Position numbers and translations under genes: made by a program
The notes under the pieces: model-generated
What the model was told of the DNA's origin: nothing
Databases searched by the model: none
Seen by the model: only the letters and a program-made list of their open reading frames with translations
DNA from: Flavobacteriales bacterium UBA7666
GTDB taxonomy: Bacteria; Bacteroidota; Bacteroidia; Flavobacteriales_D; Crocinitomicaceae
NCBI GenBank assembly: GCA_002483265.1
Contig: DLHO01000025.1
Location: 1-64,000 of the forward strand
Length of the DNA stretch: 64,000 nt
Direction: 5' to 3'
Shown here: positions 44,743 through 54,124 of the stretch, piece by piece
Position numbering within the stretch: position 1 is the stretch's first letter
Layout of the letters: each line of letters opens with the position of its first letter

Positions 44743-46326
44743 ATGAGTCATACAACGATCGCTCGAGATAAAATCAAACAATTTTCATCTTTTTCCCATG
44801 CTTTTGGGAACCAACATACATTCGGGCAATTTCTTACAGCACCATTGAGTTCTATTTCGGATCTGCAGGCGCAAGCAAACAAAAAGAAGGAAGTTTATTC
44901 TTCCGATACGCGACAAAATTTAGTGCAAGTTTGGAACAAGCAAATTGTATCTTACGCATCTAAAAGTCAATTAGAGAATCTGAAATTACTGGAGAACGAA
45001 GACACGTTTACCATTACGACAGGACATCAGTTGACGCTTTTTGCCGGACCACTTTATTTGATTTATAAAGTACTGCATGTTGTTCGCTTATCAGAAGAGT
45101 TTAACAAGAGTCAAAACGATTTTAAAGCTGTTCCGGTGTTTTGGATGGCTTCCGAAGATCATGATTTCGATGAAGTGAAATCAACCCATTTATTCAATCA
45201 AAAATTGACCTGGGATTCACATCAAACCGGTCCGGTTGGTCGTTTTAACATGAACGATTTCGGTGAAGTTTCTTCTCAGTTTAAAGCTTTTTTTGAAGGA
45301 AAAGAAACGGAAATCAATGAACTGATTGCGATTTCTGAAAAACCGGAGTATGCTGCATATTTACAGGAGTTTATCAGTAAATTATTCTCTGATTTTGGAG
45401 TGTTGGTTCTTCAACCGGATAGTCGGAATCTGAAACGGGAGTTTGTTCCGGTTATTTTAAGAGAAATCTCCAGTAACTTGGCTCATCATGCTGTTCTGAA
45501 TACGAATAAACTAATTGAATCTGCAGGATATAAACCACAAGCCCAGGCAAGGGATTGCAACTTGTTTTATTTGAAAGCCGGAGAACGTTTACGTATTGAG
45601 CCTGTGGAAAACGGGTTGGCAATTGATGGTAAAGTTTTCAGTATAGAAGAACTGACTAAGTTGGTAGAATCAGAGCCTGAAAATTTTTCACCCAATGTGA
45701 TTTTGCGCCCGGTTTACCAGGAAACAATTTTACCGAATTTGGTTTACGTTGGAGGAGGAGGTGAAATGGCCTATTGGATTCAATTGAAGGGAGTTTTTTA
45801 TGTTCATCATACCTTATTTCCATTGATTCAACAACGTGTTTCATTACAATTAGTTGATGGCGCATTGAAAAAACGGATGGACAAATTGAATTGGGATAAC
45901 GTGCGTTATTTCGAATCAAAAGAAGATTTGAAGAAACTATTCCTGAAGGAAAATGAAGGGGATGACTTGGATCTTTCTGTTCTCTATTCCGAGTTCAATA
46001 CACTTCGTTCAACAATGATTGAAAAGGCGAAAGCCATTGAAGCAACTTTGGAATCTTTTGCTGAAGCGGAAACTGTTCGAATAAAGAAACAACTGGAATC
46101 CTTTGAGCAGCGTTTGGTGAAACAACTCAAACAACGCCACGAACAGGTTTTGCAGTCGATTGATTTTATCTCTGAGCGCATCATACCAGAGAATACTTTG
46201 CAGGAACGCTATTTTCACTGGCTGCAATTTGCACCAAGCGGAGGATATAAAGAACTGTTGAATCAGATTCACGCAGAAATTGATCCTTTTGAGGCGGAAT
46301 TGATCGTTGTTGATTTGACAAAATAG
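44743..46326 (+). CDS. bshC: Bacillithiol biosynthesis cysteine-adding enzyme BshC
   Basis: 527 aa, the usual length. Characteristic segments: ITTGHQLTLFAGPLYLIYKVLHVVRLSEEF, VFWMASEDHDFDEVK, QPDSRNLKREFVPV and YVGGGGEMAYWIQLKGVF. A long coiled coil near the C-terminus (~400-460) is typical. It joins cysteine to glucosaminyl-malate, the last step of bacillithiol synthesis. The other bsh genes are not nearby, as is usual in Bacteroidota. Confidence 0.94.
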   Translation: MSHTTIARDKIKQFSSFSHAFGNQHTFGQFLTAPLSSISDLQAQANKKKEVYSSDTRQNLVQVWNKQIVSYASKSQLENLKLLENEDTFTITTGHQLTLFAGPLYLIYKVLHVVRLSEEFNKSQNDFKAVPVFWMASEDHDFDEVKSTHLFNQKLTWDSHQTGPVGRFNMNDFGEVSSQFKAFFEGKETEINELIAISEKPEYAAYLQEFISKLFSDFGVLVLQPDSRNLKREFVPVILREISSNLAHHAVLNTNKLIESAGYKPQAQARDCNLFYLKAGERLRIEPVENGLAIDGKVFSIEELTKLVESEPENFSPNVILRPVYQETILPNLVYVGGGGEMAYWIQLKGVFYVHHTLFPLIQQRVSLQLVDGALKKRMDKLNWDNVRYFESKEDLKKLFLKENEGDDLDLSVLYSEFNTLRSTMIEKAKAIEATLESFAEAETVRIKKQLESFEQRLVKQLKQRHEQVLQSIDFISERIIPENTLQERYFHWLQFAPSGGYKELLNQIHAEIDPFEAELIVVDLTK

Positions 46327-46393
46327 TTTCCCGCATTTTTTTGACCACATAGGTACATAGACCATATAGAAGATTGATTTGACTGAATAGATT

Positions 46394-46420
46394 CCCGCAG
46401 ATAACTCGGATTTCGCAGAT
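46394..46420 (+). repeat. Dispersed CCCGCAGAT repeat, forward copy
   Basis: Starts CCCGCAGATAACTCGG and ends TTTCGCAGAT. An inverted relative lies at 46914, so the pair flanks the small membrane protein gene. Confidence 0.65.
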
Positions 46421-46482
46421 GTTTTTTTGTTATACCCGGAAAATGGAAATGCAACTACTAATTAGTGTAAGAGATTAATGAA

Positions 46483-46887
46483 ATGATTTATACCTCTATC
46501 AGATATTTTAGGGTTGGTTCAGTGATAGTCGGTTCTTTGTTGCTTATTTTATCTGTCTTTCTTCCGTATTATAGCAGTTGTGAATGGAATTCGGATGAGT
46601 CTGGAACTATTTCCACTCTAATCTTTAGCTATGAGCATATTCCGTTTTGGATGCAATTCTCTCTTACAATAGCAGTATTCTTTTCAGGATATTTTTATCG
46701 TGACATCGTTAACAAAGCGTTGTTATATACGTTTTCGTCTCTTCTTATCCTGTTCTTATTATTCAGTCTGCCTTTCAGTGGAAATCCATGTGTTCCTCAG
46801 CTTGAAATAGGTAAGTTTCTTAATCTGATAGGAACATTTTTTGTGGTTTTAGCCACATTTATTTCTATTTATAGGGAAGTGGATTAA
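46483..46887 (+). CDS. Hypothetical small membrane protein
   Basis: 134 aa with four predicted membrane helices (~13-32, ~52-72, ~79-100, ~110-130). No recognised family. It resembles in layout the four-helix 150-aa protein at 50070. It is flanked by inverted copies of a dispersed repeat, which may mark a past insertion. Confidence 0.65.
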   Translation: MIYTSIRYFRVGSVIVGSLLLILSVFLPYYSSCEWNSDESGTISTLIFSYEHIPFWMQFSLTIAVFFSGYFYRDIVNKALLYTFSSLLILFLLFSLPFSGNPCVPQLEIGKFLNLIGTFFVVLATFISIYREVD

Positions 46888-46913
46888 TTCAATTTCCATC
46901 AAGTTATTAATTG

Positions 46914-46942
46914 AATCTGCGTTCCTCTGCGAAATCTGCGGG
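46914..46942 (-). repeat. Dispersed CCCGCAGAT repeat, inverted copy
   Basis: Reads AATCTGCG...AAATCTGCGGG on the plus strand, the inverse of the copy at 46394. Confidence 0.65.
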
Positions 46943-47021
46943 AAATAATAAAAAACGCATGCTTGTTCCAACGAAATAGAAACATTTACACTAATTTCGG
47001 GAATTCAACGTTTAAGCGAAG

Positions 47022-49652
47022 ATGCGAAACCAATTTCTAGTATTATTTCTTCTTGTTTTTATGCCTTTGACCGCTCTTTGGTCGCAAGTTCAGGTAAACG
47101 GAAGTGTACTGGATAATAGAAAAACAGTTTTGCCAAATGTGAAGGTGATCTTCGTTCTCGGAAATGATACTGTTTCTGCTGTGAGCGATAAAGATGGTCG
47201 TTTTCAGGTTCAACTCACTTCGCAAAAGTATGGGATGATTGCTCAATTTGATGCGGAGAATGATTTCAAGAAAAATGTGCAAATCCCTAATGTAGATTCA
47301 TTTATTCTGGATCCAATTATTTTTAATTTCGGTTTTATTGAGGTTGATATCAATCAATCCAAGGAAGATCTGAATGGATTAGATAAAATCCCGCCGATTG
47401 ATTTGCAGAAGCAAGTGCTTGGGGGTGTTGAACGTATGCTCGTACTAACTCAAGCCGGGGTAAACTCCAACAATGAATTGACTTCCAATTACAATGTTCG
47501 CGGAGGAAATTACGATGAGAATTTGGTGTATGTTGATGGTTTTTTGATCAACCGACCTTTTCTAACACGTTCCGGGCAGCAGGAAGGATTGAGCTTTATC
47601 AATACGGCATTGGTTCAGGATATTTATTTCTCATCCGGAGGTTTTCAATCCATGTATGGAGATAAACTGAGCTCGGTTTTGGATATTCATTACAAAAAGG
47701 CGGATTCACTGCGCATTTCAGCCATGGCTTCTTTACTTGGTGTGGAAGCTCACATAGAAGATAAAATTGGAAAGCACGATCGTTTTCGATATTTGTTCGG
47801 CGCCAGATACCGTGCAAATGGCTATTTATTAAATTCCCTGCCAACAAAAGGAAATTACAATCCGGTGTTTTGGGATGCTCAGGCAGTAACAAACTATACG
47901 ATGAACGAGCATTGGTCCTGGACCATGTTGGGTCACGTTTCATCCAATACTTATCAATTTGCTCCGCAGACCAGTCAAACGGATTTTGGGACAGCGAATC
48001 AGGCGTATTCATTCAATATTTATTTCGAGGGGCAGGAAAAAACGAAATTCCTAACTTCAACTGTTGGAACTTCATTGAATTACACATCCAAAAAATACGA
48101 AGGGAAAACCTTCTTTACGTATTTTAGAAGTGATGAGCGGGAAAACTTTGACATCTTAGGTGAATACTATATCAACGAGTTGGAAATGGATCCTTCCAAA
48201 GAAGAATTTGGTGATTCCATTGCTGTTCTGGGAGTTGGTGGCTTTTTGAACCATGCCCGAAACAAATTGAAAGCAGACATTATCAGTGTTTATCACGATG
48301 GCTCTGTCATTTTCAATCCGAAAAATAAAAATACCAAGCACGAATTGAAGGTGGGAGCCGGAATTCAGATAGATCATTTTGATGATGTATTGAGCGAGTG
48401 GAAATTTGTCGATTCAGCTGGTTTTTCGCAGGTTGATCAACCTACTGATGAAGTGGACTTGTTTGAAACGATTAAAAGTAAACTGCAATTAGATAATCAG
48501 CGTTACAATGCGTATGCTCAAGATCATTGGGAATGGAAGAAGGTTCGCAAAAATATTCCGGTTGAAAAGAAATTGACCTATAAAGATTCAACGGGTACGA
48601 TTCGTGAACGTTTCATTCGTGACACGATAGATGAATCACGCACCGGATTGAGTTTGGATTATGGTTTACGCGGAACTTATACGACTTTCAATAGTGACGG
48701 TTTCATTACTCCACGCTTATCGTTGACTTATTTCCCGGTGAAGTATGTATACCATAACGGCAGGTTCGTTCGCAGAGGTGTTCGGTACCGTTTTTCATCC
48801 GGATTGTATTACCAACCACCTTTTTACAGAGAGTTCAGAACGTTTACAGGACAAATAAATCAGAATGTAAAATCGCAGAAATCAGCTCATTTTGTTCTGG
48901 GAATGGATTACAGTTTCTTTATGTGGAAACGCGAATCTCCGTTTAAATTTTCAGCAGAAGCTTATTACAAATACTTGTGGGACGTAAACCCTTACGAAGT
49001 TGATAATGTGCGTACACGCTATTTTGCAGAGAATAATGCCGTAGCTTATGCAGCGGGATTGGATTTGAATTTGAATGGTGAATTTGTTCCTGGCTTGATG
49101 TCCTTTTTCAAATTAGGGTTGCTTTCTACGAAGGAAGATGTTAAAGACGATTATTATTACGATTACTATAATTCAGCTGGTGAAAAGATTATTTACGGTT
49201 TCAGTGAAGACCAGGTGGCTGTTGATTCTGCCCGTGTAAATCCGGGATATATTCGCAGACCAACAGATCAGCACGTTACGGTGGGTGTATTGTTCCAGGA
49301 TCACATGCCGGGATTGCAGCAGTTGACTTGTCAGGTTGGAATTACCTATGGTTCTCGTTTACCTTACGGTCCGCCGGATCATTCACGCTACAAAGATACT
49401 TTGACCATGAAATCATATTTCCGTGTGGATATGGGAATGTCTTATGACATACTGTACCGTAAACCCGGAAAGACCCGTAATTTCCTGCGAGGAATGGAAA
49501 GTGCTATTATTTCCTTTGAGGTATTTAACTTGCTTGGAGTAAACAATGTGCTTTCAAAACAATGGGTGCAGGACGTTTCCGGGAAGTATTATTCAATTCC
49601 GAATTACCTGACACAGCGTCGATTTAATGTGAAGCTGATCATCCGAATTTAG
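47022..49652 (+). CDS. TonB-dependent outer membrane receptor
   Basis: 876 aa. Signal peptide (MRNQFLVLFLLVFMPLTALWSQ), a CarboxypepD_reg-like domain (VNGSVLDNRKTVLPNVKVIFVLGNDTVSAVSDKDGRF), then a plug (GVNSNNELTSNYNVRGGNYDENLVYVDGFLINRPF; GFQSMYGDKLSSVLDIHY) and a large beta barrel ending with an aromatic-rich strand. No SusD partner is adjacent, so it is not a SusCD pair; iron-siderophore or another small substrate is possible. It precedes arfB by 16 nt. Confidence 0.92.
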   Translation: MRNQFLVLFLLVFMPLTALWSQVQVNGSVLDNRKTVLPNVKVIFVLGNDTVSAVSDKDGRFQVQLTSQKYGMIAQFDAENDFKKNVQIPNVDSFILDPIIFNFGFIEVDINQSKEDLNGLDKIPPIDLQKQVLGGVERMLVLTQAGVNSNNELTSNYNVRGGNYDENLVYVDGFLINRPFLTRSGQQEGLSFINTALVQDIYFSSGGFQSMYGDKLSSVLDIHYKKADSLRISAMASLLGVEAHIEDKIGKHDRFRYLFGARYRANGYLLNSLPTKGNYNPVFWDAQAVTNYTMNEHWSWTMLGHVSSNTYQFAPQTSQTDFGTANQAYSFNIYFEGQEKTKFLTSTVGTSLNYTSKKYEGKTFFTYFRSDERENFDILGEYYINELEMDPSKEEFGDSIAVLGVGGFLNHARNKLKADIISVYHDGSVIFNPKNKNTKHELKVGAGIQIDHFDDVLSEWKFVDSAGFSQVDQPTDEVDLFETIKSKLQLDNQRYNAYAQDHWEWKKVRKNIPVEKKLTYKDSTGTIRERFIRDTIDESRTGLSLDYGLRGTYTTFNSDGFITPRLSLTYFPVKYVYHNGRFVRRGVRYRFSSGLYYQPPFYREFRTFTGQINQNVKSQKSAHFVLGMDYSFFMWKRESPFKFSAEAYYKYLWDVNPYEVDNVRTRYFAENNAVAYAAGLDLNLNGEFVPGLMSFFKLGLLSTKEDVKDDYYYDYYNSAGEKIIYGFSEDQVAVDSARVNPGYIRRPTDQHVTVGVLFQDHMPGLQQLTCQVGITYGSRLPYGPPDHSRYKDTLTMKSYFRVDMGMSYDILYRKPGKTRNFLRGMESAIISFEVFNLLGVNNVLSKQWVQDVSGKYYSIPNYLTQRRFNVKLIIRI

Positions 49653-49668
49653 ATCATTTCAACAAGCC

Positions 49669-50073
49669 ATGACATTATCAGCAGAGCAGATCCTTTCTGA
49701 AATTTCTTTCAAAACCAGTAGAAGCGGAGGGAAAGGAGGGCAGAATGTCAATAAGGTTTCTTCTAAAGTTGAATTAAACTGGAATATTCAAACTTCCACA
49801 CTAATCACGGATGAACAACGTGAGCTCTTGCTGGTTAAACTTTCTCATAAGTTGACAAAAGAAGGTGTACTTCAAATCATTTCGCAGTCTGATCGGTCTC
49901 AATTAGGGAATAAGCAGTTGGTTTTGGAAAAGCTGGACGAATTGCTTGGATTTGCTTTTAAAATCGTCAAGAATAGAAAGGCAACGAAAGTTCCACGAGG
50001 AGTAAAAGAACGTCGTCTGTTGGTGAAGAAGAAAAAGGCAGAGATTAAGAAGTTGAGGGGGAGGGTGGATTAG
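49669..50073 (+). CDS. arfB: Alternative ribosome-rescue factor ArfB (peptidyl-tRNA hydrolase)
   Basis: 134 aa. The catalytic GGQ is in SRSGGKGGQNVNKV (about residues 23-25), and the C-terminus is a basic tail (KERRLLVKKKKAEIKKLRG) that enters the mRNA channel of stalled ribosomes in this family. It lacks the codon-recognition domains of RF1/RF2. Its stop overlaps that of the converging membrane protein gene by 4 nt. Confidence 0.92.
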   Translation: MTLSAEQILSEISFKTSRSGGKGGQNVNKVSSKVELNWNIQTSTLITDEQRELLLVKLSHKLTKEGVLQIISQSDRSQLGNKQLVLEKLDELLGFAFKIVKNRKATKVPRGVKERRLLVKKKKAEIKKLRGRVD

Positions 50074-50522
50074 AGATCAGGTTTGTTGGATACCTCTTCT
50101 TCTGTTTGATTCCTGTTGTAAGAAATCTGAAATAAACATCCAATCATCAGGAATACATCTCCAAAAATCATTAAGATCATTCCAATTCCTGTATTTCCAT
50201 GAAGCAGTAAGGCCCACTCGAATCCAATCAATGAACATCCGATAAAAGTCACAACAACGGCAAAAATCCCGAATAAGACAACTGCTAATTTGGCAACGAA
50301 TCGTTTTCCATGATATCCGCAAATAAGCGGAATGGTAAGTAAAATAAAATTGAGATAGTATACAGAATGGGTAATTCCGAATGCCGGCTTGGTTACAAAA
50401 TCCCCAAAATTATTTTCCCCTTTAATGTCAATGATCGTGTAGCCAAGTGGAAGAAAACCTGCAAGTGCAAGAGAGATAATCCCTAAAGTGATGAAAATTC
50501 GATGAATTAGCTTTGATCTCAT
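50070..50522 (-). CDS. Hypothetical four-helix membrane protein
   Basis: 150 aa with four predicted membrane helices and a short polar tail. No family recognised. The ATG overlaps the stop of the upstream htpX-like gene by one base (TAATG), so it is translationally coupled to that gene and likely part of the lemA-htpX operon. Confidence 0.7.
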   Translation of the reverse strand: MRSKLIHRIFITLGIISLALAGFLPLGYTIIDIKGENNFGDFVTKPAFGITHSVYYLNFILLTIPLICGYHGKRFVAKLAVVLFGIFAVVVTFIGCSLIGFEWALLLHGNTGIGMILMIFGDVFLMIGCLFQISYNRNQTEEEVSNKPDL

Positions 50523-51442
50523 TACATCTGCTCCAACACAGCGATGCGTTTTTCGATCGGAGGATGTGTTGCGAACAAGCCTGCAAATCCAGCTCCGTCT
50601 AAGGCTTTGTGTTCAATGAACATTTGCTTTACGTCTTCGCTTTTTACATTGCTAACTTCTGAGTGACCAGAAATTTTGCGAAGAGCAGAAGCCATTGCGC
50701 GTGCGTTACGAGTCATTTGAACGGCGCCTGCATCAGCCAGGTATTCTCTTTTTCGCGATAAAGCAAATTTGAATAAGATGGATAATAATAAAGCAACGGC
50801 TGAAATGGCCAAAGCAATCAGAGCTCCCTTATTATCATCTTTATCTCTTCTTCCTCCTCCCCAAAGTAAGTTTCGCAATAAGATATCAACTGCGAAAGAA
50901 AGGATTCCTACAAAGATGATTGAGACGATTAATAAACGAACGTCCTTGTTTCGAATGTGCGTCAATTCGTGGGCAATAACACCTTCCAATTCTTCATCGT
51001 TCAAATGTTCGATGATTCCGGTGGTTAATGTCACGGCATAACTTTTTTCGTTGATTCCGCTTGCAAAAGCATTTAATGCAGGAGAATCGATGACAAATAA
51101 TTGCGGCATTTTCATGCCAACAGACATGCAGAGGTTTTCTGTCAGGTTATAAACCCGCATATTCTCTTTGCGTTCTAATGATCTTGAGTTGGAAGCTAAT
51201 TGGATCATGGAAGAATTCGCGAAATACGCGATGAGAAACCAAATCAATACTCCTCCGATTACGAATGGAATCGTTACGATGAAGCGTTGATTCACCTGAT
51301 CCATGTGATCTTTTCCTCCCATCATAAAGAAGAAAAAAGCATAGACTCCCGCTAAAATTACTAACGGGAATCCAGCCAATATCAAGGAAGATTTTAAATT
51401 ATTGCTTCGAATTTGTTCGTGAAGACCAATATAAGCTGCCAT
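50522..51442 (-). CDS. htpX: M48-family membrane zinc metalloprotease (HtpX-like)
   Basis: 306 aa. Two N-terminal membrane helices (~20-40, ~57-75), the zinc motif HELTH at 158-162, two further helices (~175-190, ~210-230) and a downstream Glu (FALSRKREYLADAGAV) as third ligand. HtpX-type proteases remove damaged membrane proteins. It follows lemA by 9 nt, a conserved pairing. The longer spacing of helices fits the LemA-associated M48 group. Confidence 0.9.
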   Translation of the reverse strand: MAAYIGLHEQIRSNNLKSSLILAGFPLVILAGVYAFFFFMMGGKDHMDQVNQRFIVTIPFVIGGVLIWFLIAYFANSSMIQLASNSRSLERKENMRVYNLTENLCMSVGMKMPQLFVIDSPALNAFASGINEKSYAVTLTTGIIEHLNDEELEGVIAHELTHIRNKDVRLLIVSIIFVGILSFAVDILLRNLLWGGGRRDKDDNKGALIALAISAVALLLSILFKFALSRKREYLADAGAVQMTRNARAMASALRKISGHSEVSNVKSEDVKQMFIEHKALDGAGFAGLFATHPPIEKRIAVLEQM

Positions 51443-51451
51443 TAAAGTCGA

Positions 51452-52015
51452 TTAGAATTTAACTTCCGGTGCTTTGTCCAATGTCTGACGTTGATCAACT
51501 CCAAGATCAAACATAGGTTCTGTTTTGTATCCTTTAGAATTCGCAATCAGATTGCTAGGAAATTGTTCAATACCATTGTTGTACTCTTTGGTTGAAGAGT
51601 TGAAGAAACGACGAACAGCAGCCAGTTTGTTTTCAAGGTCACTGATTTCTTGCTGTAAATGCATGAAATTCGTGTTTGCTTTCAAATCCGGGTAAGCTTC
51701 GATTTGAATGTTCAATCCATTCATTGCAGAAGTCATTTTGTTTTCTGCTTCGATCTTTTCAGAAATAGTTCCTGCGCGAAGATATCCCGAACGAGCTTCA
51801 GTAACGCGAGTTAAAACTTCACTTTCGTGAGACATGTAGCCTTTAACAGCTCCAAGTAATTGTGGAATTAAGTCGTAACGTTGTTTCAATTGTACATCAA
51901 TGTCAGCAAAAGCGCTTTCGCGATTGTTTTTCAATGAAACAAGTCGGTTATTGATAGATACTAACCAAATGATTAAAATCAATACAACAACTCCAATAAT
52001 AATACCAGCGATCAT
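51452..52015 (-). CDS. lemA: LemA family protein
   Basis: 187 aa. An N-terminal membrane anchor (IAGIIIGVVVLILIIWLVSI) is followed by the alpha-helical LemA domain (ESAFADIDVQLKQRYDLIPQLLGAVKGYMSHESEVLTRVTEARSGY; QEISDLENKLAAVRRFFNSSTKEYNNGIEQFPSN). The role is unclear; the pairing with an M48 protease suggests a membrane-protein quality-control function. Confidence 0.94.
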   Translation of the reverse strand: MIAGIIIGVVVLILIIWLVSINNRLVSLKNNRESAFADIDVQLKQRYDLIPQLLGAVKGYMSHESEVLTRVTEARSGYLRAGTISEKIEAENKMTSAMNGLNIQIEAYPDLKANTNFMHLQQEISDLENKLAAVRRFFNSSTKEYNNGIEQFPSNLIANSKGYKTEPMFDLGVDQRQTLDKAPEVKF

Positions 52016-52108
52016 GTTTTTTTAGTTTAAAAGTTAAGCGAATATACCACTAATTTTTGTTCGTATGCTGGTTTATGAATTCTTAACTAAAAAGTGTTTT
52101 TCAGAGAA

Positions 52109-52735
52109 CTAGCAGCAATTATAGAACATCACTACTTTCCCTTTTTTCTTTGAAAAAGCAATATGCCTGCCATCTTCAGCTCCCAACAAATAATAGAAGC
52201 CAATAGCTTGTTTATTTGCTTTCACTTCTTCCCAGGTTTCTTTGTCGATGTAATAACTCTGATCTTCAAAAACGACATCTTCTTCAATTGCAGGAACACT
52301 GAATCTGTCCTCGGAGAAAAACTCTTTAATACGTTTTGTGATGAAAGCATCGGTTTCTTTTTTTGAGTTGATGTTTCCGGTGAAATCATAACCTAACAAG
52401 TAATTTGCATCAAACGCTTCTTTTACCAGGCTTTTTCCATCGGAACTTGTAACTGTTAAAAGCGCTTTTCCTTTCAGAAGACTTTTTCCGGTGATCACTA
52501 TGCGAAATTCATCCTTTTTTGCCGGATTTGAAAATGCATGAAGCACTTTGTTTTCAATCAAAAGATCAGACTCTTCATCTGCTTTGACAGGTTTCTTTGG
52601 TTCTTCCGTTTCGTTGATTTCTTTCTCTGTAGAAACTTCATTGATTTCTTTTGGGGAAGAATCATTTCCACAAGAAGTCATTGCCAATGATGCACTGGTC
52701 AAAAGCACTAAAAAGGGTTTATTAATTCTGTTCAT
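52109..52735 (-). CDS. Hypothetical lipoprotein
   Basis: 208 aa. The signal ends ASLAMTSCGND, a lipobox-like site, followed by an acidic, Glu-rich segment (INEVSTEKEINETEEPKKPVKADEE) and a compact domain of beta character ending YNCC. No family was recognised. It stands 5 nt after the DUF1801 gene on the same strand and may be co-transcribed with it. Confidence 0.65.
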   Translation of the reverse strand: MNRINKPFLVLLTSASLAMTSCGNDSSPKEINEVSTEKEINETEEPKKPVKADEESDLLIENKVLHAFSNPAKKDEFRIVITGKSLLKGKALLTVTSSDGKSLVKEAFDANYLLGYDFTGNINSKKETDAFITKRIKEFFSEDRFSVPAIEEDVVFEDQSYYIDKETWEEVKANKQAIGFYYLLGAEDGRHIAFSKKKGKVVMFYNCC

Positions 52736-52740
52736 ACTTT

Positions 52741-53130
52741 CTATTTTTCAATTTGACTAATCCAATTTAAAATTCCGGCTTTTACCTCCGATTCGATCTT
52801 TTTAAAGGCATCGATACTTTCAATGGTTAAGATCTTTCGTCCGTCGGGATAATTTTTTCCTTTTAAAATAGCATCAGTAATCTTTGCTCCGGTAGGGAAG
52901 ACTAACAGAAATTTTCCACGGTGTAAATTGACCACCAAAAGATCCCGCTTGTATTCTTTCGGATCGAAAGCTTTCATTTCACCTGAATACAAAAAAGCCA
53001 ATGAATTCCATTTGATCTGCTCCTGAATTTCCGGATCAATAGCCGGAATGAAATCCCTTATATAACTAATGAATTCCAATTCAAGAGGCTCCAGTTTGGA
53101 GATGTATTCGTCAACTTTTGGATCTGTCAT
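52741..53130 (-). CDS. DUF1801 (YdhG-like) protein
   Basis: 129 aa. Matches the DUF1801 pattern: DEYISKLEPLELEFISYIRDFI, EQIKWNSLAFLYSG, LVVNLHRGKFLLVFPTGAKI and the C-terminal IESEVKAGILNWI. A cytoplasmic alpha/beta protein of unknown function, similar in fold to frataxin-like and YdhG proteins. It starts 3 nt after the GNAT gene, so these form one transcript. Confidence 0.88.
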   Translation of the reverse strand: MTDPKVDEYISKLEPLELEFISYIRDFIPAIDPEIQEQIKWNSLAFLYSGEMKAFDPKEYKRDLLVVNLHRGKFLLVFPTGAKITDAILKGKNYPDGRKILTIESIDAFKKIESEVKAGILNWISQIEK

Positions 53131-53133
53131 GAG

Positions 53134-53634
53134 TTATGATTTGTATTTGATATAAATGACCTCTTCCGTGCCATCCGTTATTCTATTTTCAAGGTAAGTT
53201 AAACCAATTTTTTCCAATACACGAACAGAAGCGGTATTAGACGGTATTGCTCTTCCAACGATTGTTTTCATGTCGAATTGATCAAATCCCAGTTTTAAAC
53301 AAGCCTCGGCAGCTTCAGTGGCATAACCCTTTCCCCAGAATTTTTTCATTAAGCGGTATCCGATATCGAATTCATCCAGTTCGGGAGTATATTTCAATCC
53401 GCACCAACCTAAATATTCGCCCGTTTCTTTCAGAATCATTCCCCAACGACCAAAGCCGTACTTTCTATAAGATTCATATTTCCCCAAAAATTCGCGTGCT
53501 TCTTCTATGCTTTCAAACGGATCATCTCCGGTATAACGAAGTACTTCAGGATCTGAATTGAGGATGTAAGCTGATTCGGCATCTTCGGGAGTCATCTCAC
53601 GTAAATACAGGCGTTTTGTTTCTAATATGTTCAT
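53134..53634 (-). CDS. GNAT-family N-acetyltransferase (RimJ/RimL type)
   Basis: 166 aa. Typical opening LETKRLYLREMTPEDAESAYIL, acetyl-CoA-binding loop in GYRLMKKFWGKGYATEAAEACLKLGF, and IPSNTASVRVLEKIGL near the end. It acetylates an amino group; the target could be a protein N-terminus or a small molecule. First gene of a three-gene minus-strand run. Confidence 0.92.
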   Translation of the reverse strand: MNILETKRLYLREMTPEDAESAYILNSDPEVLRYTGDDPFESIEEAREFLGKYESYRKYGFGRWGMILKETGEYLGWCGLKYTPELDEFDIGYRLMKKFWGKGYATEAAEACLKLGFDQFDMKTIVGRAIPSNTASVRVLEKIGLTYLENRITDGTEEVIYIKYKS

Positions 53635-53706
53635 TGTTTTAAACTAGAATTGAACGTTTTTAACTTTCAGGCTTACAATAGAATCACCAAGATATCGTTA
53701 AATTTT

Positions 53707-54123
53707 ATGATGAAAACAAAAACACCGATCAAAATTTTGACCTTAACATTGTTTTTTACCTTGATTTCCGGGTTTACGCTTTACAAAGGAGGTTATCTTT
53801 TTTCCGATGAGAAGAAAGCAGCATACATTTCAGATCCGAATGGGGGAACTGAGGTTGAATTAAAAAAGCTTGCAGATGAAGATTTTGGGCTAAATACCTT
53901 TCAAAGATTGAAATTAAAAGGAGCATTCGATCCGAAATATTTTGATACACTTTACGGTGGTCCGGTTTTTATTTCTGGTGGTGAGCATTTTTTGAGCAGT
54001 TCGAAATCTGCTGTAATTGTAAACTATGGACATTTCAAAAATCCGTTCGCATTATATGACTCGTTCTTATCTATTTTATTGAGTCAGCAGTTCGACACGA
54101 TTAAATCTGTTCAAAAAAAGTAA
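53707..54123 (+). CDS. Hypothetical membrane-anchored or exported protein
   Basis: 138 aa from the ATG at 53707 (an adjacent ATG is equally possible). A hydrophobic N-terminal segment (PIKILTLTLFFTLISGFTLYKGGY) acts as signal or anchor. The rest is small and soluble (FDTLYGGPVFISGGEHFLSSSKSAVIV). No family recognised. It ends one base before the fatty acid hydroxylase start, so the two are co-transcribed. Confidence 0.65.
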   Translation: MMKTKTPIKILTLTLFFTLISGFTLYKGGYLFSDEKKAAYISDPNGGTEVELKKLADEDFGLNTFQRLKLKGAFDPKYFDTLYGGPVFISGGEHFLSSSKSAVIVNYGHFKNPFALYDSFLSILLSQQFDTIKSVQKK

Positions 54124-54124
54124 G

